Assembly: GCF_026125825.1 (NCBI RefSeq)
Contig: NZ_JAHCKK010000006.1
Location: 37,915 to 101,914, forward strand
Direction: 5' to 3'
Source of the DNA: Hydrogenophaga sp.
GTDB taxonomy: Bacteria > Pseudomonadota > Gammaproteobacteria > Burkholderiales > Burkholderiaceae_C
Length of the DNA stretch: 64,000 nt
Under the pieces are notes generated by a model. The model was given only the letters and a program-made list of their open reading frames with translations. It had not been told where the DNA came from and did not search any database. Positions within the stretch are counted from its first letter, which is position 1. Each line of letters opens with the position of its first letter. The position numbers were made by a program, and so were the translations under genes. Shown here one piece after another: positions 6,634 through 21,927 of this stretch.

Positions 6634-9476
6634 AGACCGACGACCTGCCCCTGGACGCGACGCCGATCGCCTTCACCCTCAACGGCCGAGCGCTCGAAGC
6701 CGCGCCCGGTGAAACCATCCTGAAAGCCGCGCAGCGCGCGGGCGTCGAGATACCGCACCTGTGCCACAAGGACGGCCTGCGCAGCCCGGGCAACTGCCGC
6801 GCCTGTGTGGTCGACATCGAGGGCGAGCGCGTGCTTGCGCCGTCGTGCTGCCGCGCACCCAGCGCCGGCATGGTGGTGCACAGCGACAACGCGCGCGCCA
6901 GCGCCGCGCAGAAGACCGTGCTGGAACTGCTGCTGTCCGATGCGCCCGACACCACGGCGCTCAAGTTCGACAGCGAACTCGCGCACTGGGCCGAGGTGGC
7001 CGGTGCCTTGCCCGGGCGCTTCCCCGCCCGCCGCGCCACCGTGCAAGACCTCAGCCACCCCGCGATGGCGGTGAACCTGGATGCCTGCATCCAGTGCACG
7101 CGCTGCATCCGCGCCTGCCGCGAGACCCAGGGCAACGACGTGCTGGGCCTGGCCTTCCGTGGCGGCCACGCGCAGATCGTGTTCGACCAGAACGATCCCA
7201 TGGGCGCGAGCACCTGCGTGGCCTGCGGCGAATGCGTGCAGGCCTGCCCCACGGGCGCCATCGCACCGGCCAACGGCGCCTATGCCAGACCTTCACAAAG
7301 GCAGGTGGATTCGGTCTGCCCCTTCTGCGGCGTGGGCTGCCAGCTCACGTACCACGTCAACGACGACAAGATCGAACACGTCGAGGGCATGGCAGGGCCG
7401 GCCAACGAAGGCCGCCTGTGCGTCAAGGGCCGATTCGGTTTCGACTACGCGCACAGCCCCGAGCGCCTCACGCGCCCGCTGATCCGCCGCGCTGGCGTGC
7501 CCAAGGACCCAAGCGGCGAGCTGCGCCGCCTCACGCCCGAACAGGTGCGCGAGCGCTTCCGGGAAGCCAGCTGGGACGAGGCGCTGGACGCCGCCGCCGA
7601 GGGCTTCCGGAAGGCCCTGGCCGCCACCCCGGCGCGCGGGCGCCAGGGGCCGGTGGCCGGTTTCGGCTCGGCCAAGGGCACCAACGAAGAGGCCTACCTG
7701 TTCCAGAAGCTGATCCGCACCGCGTTCGACACGCACAACGTGGACCACTGCACCCGCCTGTGCCATGCCTCCAGCGTGGCGGCGCTGATGGAAGGCCTGG
7801 GCTCGGCGGTGGTCACCAACCCGCTGCGCGACGTGCAGTTCGCCGATTTCGTGCTGCTGATCGGCGCCAACCCGGCGCAGAACCATCCGGTGGGCGCGAC
7901 CTGGATCAAGAACGCCGTGAAGAAGAACGGCCTGAAGCTGGTGCTGGCCGATCCGCGGCGCACCGAGCTCGCGCGACACAGCTGGAAGCACCTGGGCTTC
8001 AAGTCGGGCACCGACGTGGCCTTGCTCAACGCGCTGCTGCACACCATCGTGTTCGAGGGTCTCACCGACCCGGCCTACATCGAGGCCCACACGCTGGACT
8101 TCGCGCAGCTCAAGGCGCACCTGGTGGACTTCTCGCCCGAGGCCATGGCGCCGGTCTGCGGCATCGACGCGGCCACGCTGCGCGAGGTCGCGCGCGCCTA
8201 CGCCAGCGCGAAGAACGCCATGATTCTCTGGGGCATGGGCATCAGCCAGCACACGCACGGCACCGACAACGCGCGCTGTCTGATCGCGCTCGCGCTGGTC
8301 ACCGGCCAGATCGGCCGGCCCGGCACCGGCCTGCACCCGCTGCGCGGCCAGAACAACGTGCAGGGGGCGAGCGACGCCGGACTCATTCCCATGGTGCTGC
8401 CCGACTACCAGCGCGTGGCCGACGGCCCGGCGCGCGAGAAGGCCGAGCGCCTGTGGAAGCTGGCGCCGGGTACGCTGCGAAGCGAGGCCGGCCTGACCGT
8501 GGTGGAGATCATCGATGCGGCTTACCGCAAGGAGATCCGCGCCATGCTGATCCAGGGCGAGAACCCGGCCATGAGCGATCCCGACGCGGCCCATGCGCGC
8601 GAAGCGCTCGCCGGGCTGGACCACCTGGTGGTGCAGGACATCTTCCTGACCGAAACCGCCAGCCTGGCCGACGTGGTGTTGCCGGCCACCGCCTGGCCCG
8701 AGAAAACCGGCAGCGTGACCAACACCGACCGCTGCGTGCAGCTCGGCCGCAAGGCCGTGCCCGCGCCGGGCGAGGCCCGCGCCGATGCGTGGATCACCGA
8801 ACAGCTCGCCTGCCGCCTGGGCCTGGGCTGGACCTATGGCGTCGCGGCCGATGGCAGCGCGAGCGACGATGCGCAGCAGGGCATCGGCGCGGTGTTCGAA
8901 GAGATGCGCGCGCTCATGCCCAGCATTGCCGGCCTGTCGTGGTCGCGCTTGCGCCGCGAGGGCGCGGTCACCTACCCGGTCTCGGACGAGGCCGATCCCG
9001 GCCAGCCGGTGGTGTTCACCGACCGATTCCCCACGCCCACGGGCCGCGCCCTGCTGGTGGGCGCGGTGCTCACGCCACCGGCCGAGCAGCCCGACGCCGA
9101 GTTCCCCCTGGTGCTGATCACCGGGCGCCAGCTCGAACACTGGCACACCGGCAGCATGACGCGGCGCAGCGGCGTGCTCGATGCGCTCGAGCCCGGTCCG
9201 GTGGTGAGTCTGCACCCCGAGACCGCGGCGCGCCTGGGCCTGGCGGCGGGCGCGAGTGCCCAGGTGCGCTCGCGCCGCGGCGATGTGGCCCTGCCCGTGC
9301 GGCTGGACGACGGCATGCCGCGCGAGACCGCGTTCATTCCGTTCGCCTACGCGGAGGCCGCGGCCAACCTGCTCACCAACCCCGCCCTGGACCCGGTGGG
9401 CAAGATCGCGGAATTGAAGTACTGTGCGGTGGACGTGCGGCCCTTCGTGGCGGCGCGTGATCCGGCCCGGCATTGA
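6630..9476 (+). CDS. fdsA: Formate dehydrogenase alpha (molybdenum) subunit
   Basis: 948 residues with the FdsA domain order. An N-terminal [2Fe-2S] ferredoxin domain has C45, C56, C59 and C73. A NuoG-like His/Cys region follows, then two [4Fe-4S] motifs, CIQCTRCIRAC and CVACGECVQACPTG. The catalytic domain opens with CPFCGVGCQ and carries DHCTRLCHASSV, where C378 is the expected Mo ligand; HxxGxxxxxxA-type pterin contacts and RRSGVLDALEP lie in the C-terminal cap domain. It oxidises formate to CO2 and passes electrons to the fused diaphorase. No fdsC or fdsD, the usual accessory genes, follows, so sulfuration and cofactor insertion must be served from elsewhere. Confidence 0.95.
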   Translation: MKTDDLPLDATPIAFTLNGRALEAAPGETILKAAQRAGVEIPHLCHKDGLRSPGNCRACVVDIEGERVLAPSCCRAPSAGMVVHSDNARASAAQKTVLELLLSDAPDTTALKFDSELAHWAEVAGALPGRFPARRATVQDLSHPAMAVNLDACIQCTRCIRACRETQGNDVLGLAFRGGHAQIVFDQNDPMGASTCVACGECVQACPTGAIAPANGAYARPSQRQVDSVCPFCGVGCQLTYHVNDDKIEHVEGMAGPANEGRLCVKGRFGFDYAHSPERLTRPLIRRAGVPKDPSGELRRLTPEQVRERFREASWDEALDAAAEGFRKALAATPARGRQGPVAGFGSAKGTNEEAYLFQKLIRTAFDTHNVDHCTRLCHASSVAALMEGLGSAVVTNPLRDVQFADFVLLIGANPAQNHPVGATWIKNAVKKNGLKLVLADPRRTELARHSWKHLGFKSGTDVALLNALLHTIVFEGLTDPAYIEAHTLDFAQLKAHLVDFSPEAMAPVCGIDAATLREVARAYASAKNAMILWGMGISQHTHGTDNARCLIALALVTGQIGRPGTGLHPLRGQNNVQGASDAGLIPMVLPDYQRVADGPAREKAERLWKLAPGTLRSEAGLTVVEIIDAAYRKEIRAMLIQGENPAMSDPDAAHAREALAGLDHLVVQDIFLTETASLADVVLPATAWPEKTGSVTNTDRCVQLGRKAVPAPGEARADAWITEQLACRLGLGWTYGVAADGSASDDAQQGIGAVFEEMRALMPSIAGLSWSRLRREGAVTYPVSDEADPGQPVVFTDRFPTPTGRALLVGAVLTPPAEQPDAEFPLVLITGRQLEHWHTGSMTRRSGVLDALEPGPVVSLHPETAARLGLAAGASAQVRSRRGDVALPVRLDDGMPRETAFIPFAYAEAAANLLTNPALDPVGKIAELKYCAVDVRPFVAARDPARH

Positions 9477-9514
9477 CCTGCCTTCACTGGGCAGGCCGAC
9501 GGGACTCCTACGAT

Positions 9515-9544
9515 GAACCACCCGCCCCCCGGGGCGGGTGGTTC
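9515..9544 (+). terminator. Perfect 14-bp hairpin downstream of fdsA
   Basis: GAACCACCCGCCCC, a CC loop, and its exact reverse complement form a very stable 14-bp stem 38 bases after the fdsA stop. The following bases (ACATCTCTTTC) hold only a short T tract, so it may be a weak intrinsic terminator, an RNA 3'-end stabiliser, or an attenuator before the stress-protein gene that starts 25 bases later. Confidence 0.65.
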
Positions 9545-9568
9545 ACATCTCTTTCAAGGAGAGCCACC

Positions 9569-10009
9569 ATGTTCAAGAAAATCCTCGTGCCCACCGACGG
9601 TTCCACGCTGGCCGCGCAGGCCACCACAGTGGCGCTGGGGCTGGCCAAGAGCCTCAACGCGCAGATCATCGGCGTCAACGTGATCGATCCGTTCCCTTAC
9701 ATCGGCGTCGGCGACGCCTCGGCCGTGGGCCTGCAGGCCTACCTGACCGAAGCCAAGAGCGCGGCAGGCCAGGCGCTCAATGCGGTGCGTCAGGCCTGCG
9801 AGGCCCAGGGCGTGGTGTTCGCGGCGGGTGACACCATCGAGCGCAACGTGGTCTACGAAGGCATCATCGAGACCGCCGAGGCCGAGGGCTGCGACCTGAT
9901 CGTGATGGGCTCCCACGGGCGCCAGGGCGTCAAAGCCCTCATTCTGGGCAGCGTGGCCCAGAAGGTGCTGACGCACGCGAAAGTCCCCGTCCTGATCGTC
10001 AAGTCGTAA
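9569..10009 (+). CDS. Universal stress protein, UspA family
   Basis: A 146-residue single Usp domain. It begins FKKILVPTDGSTLAAQA and ends with GSHGRQGVKALILGSVAQKVLTHAKVPVLIV, containing the G-2x-G-9x-G(S/T) ATP-binding pattern, so it is probably of the ATP-binding class. An AAGGAGAG ribosome site precedes ATG 9569 closely. Usp proteins dimerise in the cytoplasm and act under starvation, stress or low oxygen; a specific partner cannot be inferred. It follows the strong hairpin after fdsA and is probably transcribed separately or by read-through. Confidence 0.93.
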   Translation: MFKKILVPTDGSTLAAQATTVALGLAKSLNAQIIGVNVIDPFPYIGVGDASAVGLQAYLTEAKSAAGQALNAVRQACEAQGVVFAAGDTIERNVVYEGIIETAEAEGCDLIVMGSHGRQGVKALILGSVAQKVLTHAKVPVLIVKS

Positions 10010-10018
10010 GCACCCCTG

Positions 10019-10100
10019 CGTCGCCTGCGGCGCCTCCCCCCGCCAGGGGGGCGACACCTGAGGCCCGGCGAAGCCGGTTCCTCGGTGTCTCTGGATGGGC
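10019..10100. repeat. GC-rich interspersed intergenic element, copy 2
   Basis: This is the second copy of the element at 1450-1528, here between the convergent stress-protein and binding-protein genes. It contains GCGCCTCCCCCC/GGGGGGCGAC as an imperfect stem and GGCCCGGCGAAGCCGGTTCC as a second palindrome. Its position between converging genes is consistent with a bidirectional terminator. Confidence 0.6.
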
Positions 10101-10119
10101 CGCTTCTCGCGGAGCGGTG

Positions 10120-11253
10120 TTATCTCCTGAACTTGCCGCTCGCGTCGACGATCGAGAGATCGGCGAAATCCAGCCCGGTGTGGTTGGTCGGGCTGTAGTG
10201 CACGGTCAGGCCACCCAGGTCGTAGCTCTTGAGGCTCTCCAGCGCGTCGCGCAGGGCCACCGGCGTGGGGTTGGGGCCGGCGCGGCGCAGGCCCTCGGTC
10301 AGGACCTTGGCGGCCGCGTAGCCCTCCATCATCGCGGGCGAGACGCCCGGCAGGCCCTTGGCCTTGGCGAACTCCTGCGCTTCCTTGATCAGGCCGTAGG
10401 CCACCGAGCGCTCGTTGGGAAACACCTGGGTCACGATCACGCCGCGCGCGTGTTCGCCCAGCAGCTTGATGAAGCCGTCCGACGCGTTGTTGGAGAGCGT
10501 GACCACCTGCGCGCGCGAGCCGGCGGCCCGCACCGCCTTGACCGCATTGGCCGTGTTGCCCGCCGAGCCGATCACCATCACCGCCTGCGCGTTGCTTTCG
10601 TTGACCCGCTTGGACAGGTCGGTGAAGTCGGGCTTGTCGCGCGGGAACTTTTCATGCAGGACCGGCTTGAGCTGGGCCTTCTCGAAACCCTTGAGCGCAC
10701 CGGCGGCCGAGTCGGCGCCGAAGGAGTCGTCGGTCTCCAGCACCGCGATGCGCGTGATGCCGATGCTTGCCAGGTGCTCGATGGCCTTGGCGGCCTCGCG
10801 CTGGTAGGTGGCGCGCACGTTGAACACCCAGGGGTTGACCGGCTGGTGCAGCACCATGGCACCGGTGCTGGGGCCGACCAGCGGCACCTTGAGCTCGGCC
10901 AGCATGGGCAGCAGGGCCTGCGAGTGCGGCGTGCCCCGGTTCAGGAACAGGGCCAGCACGCGTTGCTTCGTGATCAGTTCGCGCGCCACGTCCACCGTGA
11001 CCTTGGGGTCGAACTGGTCGTCCACCGTGATCAGCTCGATCTTCTGGCCATTGACGCCGCCGCGCGCGTTGATCGTGTCGAAATACAGCTGGGCACCCTC
11101 ATGGTTCTCCTTCACCCCGGCCGCCACCGAGCCGGTGAAGCCCGAAGGCATGCCCACGCGCAGCTGGGCCCATGCGGGGACCGAAAAAGCCAGCAGACCG
11201 GTCAGCGCCCAGGCCGTGCAGACCTGGCTTGAAAACAAGCGGATTCGTTTCAT
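10120..11253 (-). CDS. Branched-chain amino acid type ABC transporter substrate-binding protein
   Basis: A 377-residue periplasmic protein. A Sec signal peptide (residues 1-29, basic start then LLAFSVPAWA) precedes a type-I periplasmic-binding fold of the LivK/Peripla_BP_6 family. Characteristic segments are LRVGMPSGFTGS, AQLYFDTINARGGVNGQKIELI, VPLVGPSTGA and GITRIAVLETDDSFG. It would bind an amino acid or aromatic/organic acid for an ATP-driven uptake system, but no permease or ATPase gene is adjacent, so it is an orphan binding protein. Substrate is unknown. Confidence 0.9.
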   Translation of the reverse strand: MKRIRLFSSQVCTAWALTGLLAFSVPAWAQLRVGMPSGFTGSVAAGVKENHEGAQLYFDTINARGGVNGQKIELITVDDQFDPKVTVDVARELITKQRVLALFLNRGTPHSQALLPMLAELKVPLVGPSTGAMVLHQPVNPWVFNVRATYQREAAKAIEHLASIGITRIAVLETDDSFGADSAAGALKGFEKAQLKPVLHEKFPRDKPDFTDLSKRVNESNAQAVMVIGSAGNTANAVKAVRAAGSRAQVVTLSNNASDGFIKLLGEHARGVIVTQVFPNERSVAYGLIKEAQEFAKAKGLPGVSPAMMEGYAAAKVLTEGLRRAGPNPTPVALRDALESLKSYDLGGLTVHYSPTNHTGLDFADLSIVDASGKFRR

Positions 11254-11383
11254 ATAGGCGTCTCCTTGGGTGAGCCGAGTCTATGCACCCGGCGGGCGCA
11301 GGAAATTGTGGATATGACCTACCGCACAGATGCTTTGTCACACCCCTCCGTAGAATCTTCGCGTCCCCCTCTGGAGCCCATGC

Positions 11384-17280
<5,897 letters not shown>

Positions 17281-17281
<1 letters not shown>

Positions 17282-17607
17282 TGGACGCAGGCCAGGTCAT
17301 CCACATCCACGCCGATGCGCCTGCCAAGCCGGTGCTCGGCGCTCCCTGCAACGGCTGCGGTGTGTGTTGCCTGGCCGAGCCCTGCCCGCTGGGGCGGGTG
17401 ATCTCGCGCAAGCGCTTCGGCGCGTGCGACGCGCTGCGCTGGGATGCTGCGTTGTCGCTCTACCGCTGCGGCGCGCTCACCGATGCGCGCGGCGTGCTCG
17501 GCCCGCGCTGGCGCTGGGCGGCACCGGTGTTTCAGCGGCTGGCGCGGCGCTGGATCGCGGCCGGCGTGGGCTGCGATGCCTCGCTGCAGGCCGAGCGCAG
17601 CGACTGA
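17281..17607 (+). CDS. YkgJ-family cysteine cluster protein
   Basis: A 108-residue protein whose cysteine-rich segment PCNGCGVCCLAEPCPLG (residues about 23-39) matches the CxxCxxCC pattern of the YkgJ / zinc-or-iron-chelating family, with two further cysteines (FGACDAL, YRCGAL). The biochemical role is undefined. The start codon shares one base with the uvrA stop (TGATG at 17279-17283), so translation is probably coupled and the gene belongs to the uvrA transcript. A metal-binding protein beside the zinc-rich UvrA is suggestive but not informative alone. Confidence 0.85.
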
Positions 17608-17611
17608 GCGG

Positions 17612-17992
17612 TCAGCGCACGAACAGCACCACCAGGCCCACGGCCAGCACGGCCGCCACCCACAACAGCAGGCGCGTGCGCTTGCGCAGCAGGTCCACGG
17701 CGACCACAAGCCGAGCGTTCTGTTCGGCCAGTTCGCTCAGGGTCTGTGCCATCTGGGCCTGCACGGCGGCCTGCTGGTCGATGAGCTGGCGCGCTTCGAC
17801 CAGGCGGTTCTTGAGCTCACCCAGGGTGGGCGGTGCCTCGCCCAGGTCCAGCGGCGCGGGGGCGGCCGTGCCGGCGGGGGGCGCCTTCGAGCGGTCCATC
17901 AGCTTGCGCGCGGCGTTGAGCACCGTGGGTGCGTGCTCGATCACGTCGCCCCAGGGGATCACTTTCAGGGCAACCAGCCAGGGAATGGCCAT
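17612..17992 (-). CDS. Small coiled-coil protein with C-terminal membrane anchor, function unknown
   Basis: A 126-residue protein not assigned to a named family. The N terminus is amphipathic (MAIPWLVALKVIPWGDVIEHAP). Residues about 38-50 are alanine/proline-rich, about 55-100 form a predicted coiled coil (LGELKNRLVEARQLIDQQAA and on), and the last 20 residues are one hydrophobic segment (LLLWVAAVLAVGLVVLFVR). It would be a tail-anchored inner-membrane protein facing the cytoplasm. Similar small proteins are common in Comamonadaceae. It converges with the YkgJ gene four bases away and lies downstream of the MFS gene, perhaps in the same operon. Confidence 0.75.
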   Translation of the reverse strand: MAIPWLVALKVIPWGDVIEHAPTVLNAARKLMDRSKAPPAGTAAPAPLDLGEAPPTLGELKNRLVEARQLIDQQAAVQAQMAQTLSELAEQNARLVVAVDLLRKRTRLLLWVAAVLAVGLVVLFVR

Positions 17993-18027
17993 GGGGAGAT
18001 CCTTTCGCTTGTCAGGTTGGGAGCCGC

Positions 18028-19281
18028 TCAGCTGCGCGGGGTTCCTTCAGATGGGGTCGAAACGGTCCGCCTCAACAGCCACCAGCCCAAACCGGCCACC
18101 GACAGCAACAAGGCCGGGAAGCCCAACGTGGGCGCCCACTGCAGCGCGGCGGCGCCCAGCGCGGGCGCGAGCACCCCGCCCAGGGTGTAGGACAGCACCA
18201 GCACGGCGGTGCTGTTGACCAGGGTGATGCCTTCTTCGCGCGAGCCGATGTCGATCATCGCCAGGGTGTAGAGGCAGCCGCCCGCGCCGCCCCAGAGAAA
18301 GGCCACCGGCGCCGCCAGCCAGGGCGTGCCGGCCACGAAGGGGATGACCAGCGTGGCCAGCAGGGTGATGAGGGCGCAGACCCGCATGATCGCCAGGCGC
18401 GCGCGGTGCCCATCGCCCCAGCGCTGCGTGGGGTGGTGGGACATGCGGTCGGCCACCACGCCGGCGGGCAGCATCATGAGCGCGCTGCCCAGCCCGCTGG
18501 CCGAGACCAGCAGCGCCGACGCCGTGGCGCCCAGGCCCAGCGCCAGGCCGTAGAGCGGCAGGATGGCGGTGAGGCCGCTTTCAAAGAAGCCGCCGACGAA
18601 GCCCACGGTCATGATCAGCGGGTGGGCCAGCAGCGCGTGCCACACGCCCGAGAGGCCCACCTTGGCGCTGTGCGCGTCGGCGGCATCGGGCAGTCGCGGG
18701 ATCAGCAGGCTCCAGACCAGGCCGATGGCCATGAAGCCGAGCGCGATCCACAAGGCCGCATCGCTGTCGGCACCCACCCAGGCCAGCATGAGCGGGCCGA
18801 CCACGAAGGTGATGCCCACCATGGTCTCGAAGATGCCCACGTACCGCCCTCGCTGACCGGGCGGGGAGAACTCCGCCACCACGGCCTCGGCCAGCACCCA
18901 GCGCAGACCCGAGGCCATGCCGGCGGCGATCTTGAACACGAACCACAGCCAGAGCAGCGGCGTGAAGGCAAAACCGGCGGTGGCGATCACCGGGATCAGC
19001 GCGGCCAGCCACAGCGTGGGGCGCCGGCCCAGGCGTTGCGTGATGGCCGAGGCGAACGGCGTCATGAGGAACACGCCGAGCCAGCCGCTGGCGGCAAACA
19101 CGCCGGCCAGCGCGGTCGATTCACCGCCACCCTTCAGGCGCAGCAGCAGCAGCGGCGTGAGCATGAAATAGCCCACCAGCTCAAAGAAAGTGGAGCCGAA
19201 GATGGCGAACAGGCCCAGGCGGGCCTGGGCGGGCGGGTGGTTCGGCAAGGGGCCGGTGGGCGGCAGCGGGTGTTCGCTCAT
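18028..19281 (-). CDS. Major facilitator superfamily transporter
   Basis: A 417-residue inner-membrane protein with about 12 hydrophobic segments in two halves joined by a hydrophilic loop near residue 200. After a proline-rich start (MSEHPLPPTG) come segments typical of MFS drug or metabolite transporters, such as FASAITQRLGRRPTLWLAA, the loop 2-3 motif. GQRGRYVGIFETMVGITFVVGP lies near the loop 4-5 region. No substrate can be assigned. Its start overlaps the stop of the upstream HAD gene (ATGA on the minus strand at 19278-19281), so the two are co-transcribed. Confidence 0.9.
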   Translation of the reverse strand: MSEHPLPPTGPLPNHPPAQARLGLFAIFGSTFFELVGYFMLTPLLLLRLKGGGESTALAGVFAASGWLGVFLMTPFASAITQRLGRRPTLWLAALIPVIATAGFAFTPLLWLWFVFKIAAGMASGLRWVLAEAVVAEFSPPGQRGRYVGIFETMVGITFVVGPLMLAWVGADSDAALWIALGFMAIGLVWSLLIPRLPDAADAHSAKVGLSGVWHALLAHPLIMTVGFVGGFFESGLTAILPLYGLALGLGATASALLVSASGLGSALMMLPAGVVADRMSHHPTQRWGDGHRARLAIMRVCALITLLATLVIPFVAGTPWLAAPVAFLWGGAGGCLYTLAMIDIGSREEGITLVNSTAVLVLSYTLGGVLAPALGAAALQWAPTLGFPALLLSVAGLGWWLLRRTVSTPSEGTPRS

Positions 19282-20078
19282 GCCAGCCCGGCCCGGGCGC
19301 CCAGCACGGCATCGGCCACCTCGGCGAAGCCCGCGCCGCGCTCGCCCGCCGCCACGTAGCGCGGGTGCTGCGTGAGTGCGCCCCAGAAGCGCGCCACGTT
19401 GGCCACGCCCACGCTGTGGGGGAAATGGCCGAACATGCGCGCGTCGTTGGTCGAGTCGCCGACGTAGACCCAGCGGTCGAGCTCGTCGTCCAGCGCACGG
19501 CCCAGGCGCGATCGCACGATCCAGCGCGCGCCGGCGAGCTTGTCGTGCTCGCCGATCCAGCCGTTGATGTGGATGGAACTCACCGTGGCGTTGAGGCCTT
19601 CGCTTTTCATCAGTTGCACCACGGCGGCGATGTCGGCGTCGCTCAGGTGCGCGAACTCGCTGTGGTCGATCGCGATGTCGGTCTCGCGCCCGGCGCTGTC
19701 GGTGGCCAGGCGGGTCTGCGGCAGCTCGGCCAGCACGCGCCGTGCGGTCGCCTGCAGCTTCGCAAAGTGGGCCGCGCGTGTGGGCGCGTCCTGGAGGTAG
19801 TCGCGCAGCAGTTCGCCCGATGCGCCGCGCCACAAGGCCACGGCGCCGTTCTCGGCCACGATGGCGTCCACCGGCCAGGCCAGCGCAAAGGCTTCGCTCC
19901 AGCCGGCGGGCCGGCCGGTGATGGCGAACACCGGCAGGCCCGCCGCGCGCAGACGGTGCAGCGCGTCCAGGGCGTCGGGGGTGATGGCGCCCTCGGTCGT
20001 GAGCGTGTCGTCGATGTCGGTCAGCACGCCGTGAATGCGGGCGCGGTCCGCGGCGGGCCAGAGTTGGAGGGGATTCAT
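19278..20078 (-). CDS. HAD-superfamily (Cof/IIB type) phosphatase
   Basis: A 266-residue HAD hydrolase. HAD motif I is GVLTDIDDTLTTEGAI (DxDxT; nucleophile Asp then acid Asp), motif II is VFAITGRPAGW, and motif IV is WVYVGDSTNDARMF. A cap domain between them (about 90-200) fits the IIB class, which includes mannosyl-3-phosphoglycerate and sucrose-phosphate phosphatases; IDDTLTTEG resembles the sugar-phosphatase branch. Substrate is unknown. A start at 20084 two codons earlier is equally possible, since neither ATG has a clear ribosome site. It shares a four-base overlap with the downstream MFS gene. Confidence 0.85.
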   Translation of the reverse strand: MNPLQLWPAADRARIHGVLTDIDDTLTTEGAITPDALDALHRLRAAGLPVFAITGRPAGWSEAFALAWPVDAIVAENGAVALWRGASGELLRDYLQDAPTRAAHFAKLQATARRVLAELPQTRLATDSAGRETDIAIDHSEFAHLSDADIAAVVQLMKSEGLNATVSSIHINGWIGEHDKLAGARWIVRSRLGRALDDELDRWVYVGDSTNDARMFGHFPHSVGVANVARFWGALTQHPRYVAAGERGAGFAEVADAVLGARAGLA

Positions 20079-20170
20079 TCGCATGGAAGGCCGGCAGTGT
20101 CGCACAGGGCTCCCGGTGGTGCAGGTGCCACCGGCGACGCGCGGCAGGGGGCAGATCAGGGCCTCTGCGG

Positions 20171-20176
20171 TAGAAT
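20171..20176 (+). promoter_or_regulatory. Candidate -10 element for ahcY
   Basis: TAGAAT lies nine bases before the first paired base of the riboswitch, which would place the transcript start at or just before 20185. No convincing -35 was found at standard spacing. The same hexamer precedes uvrA at 11351. Confidence 0.4.
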
Positions 20177-20184
20177 CGCGCGAT

Positions 20185-20262
20185 CCGAGGAGCGTTGCAG
20201 CGCCCCCACTGAGCAGTTCAGCAGCGGGGCGTGAGGCTCGGACCATCCATGCAACGACGCTC
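20185..20262 (+). promoter_or_regulatory. S-adenosylhomocysteine (SAH) riboswitch upstream of ahcY
   Basis: The core matches the SAH riboswitch. P1 forms from CCGAG (20185-20189) and CTCGG (20237-20241). The conserved GAGCG-TTGC strand (20190-20198) pairs with GCAAC-A-CGCTC (20251-20262) to make the H-type pseudoknot. An internal hairpin CGCCCC...GGGGCG (about 20201-20232) forms P2. These aptamers sit in front of ahcY in beta- and gammaproteobacteria and raise expression when SAH accumulates. ahcY starts 75 bases downstream. The expression platform, probably ribosome-site access since no poly-T terminator is visible, is inferred. Confidence 0.92.
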
Positions 20263-20336
20263 ATCCACATCCCGTGCGATGAGTTCTTTTTGACTCAATG
20301 CCAGATGTGGTTTGTCCATCCTTTCCGGAGCGAACC

Positions 20337-21782
<1,446 letters not shown>

Positions 21783-21927
21783 ACCTGTTGTCGTCGGTGC
21801 TGCCGCCGGCCCGTGATGGCCGGAAGCGGTTGCCCCGACGTCCAGGCATTCGACGTTTCCCTGGTCGGGGCCCTGCGGGTTCCGTCTGCGGCGCGCGCAT
21901 CACTATTCGTCACCGGATCGGAGCCCT

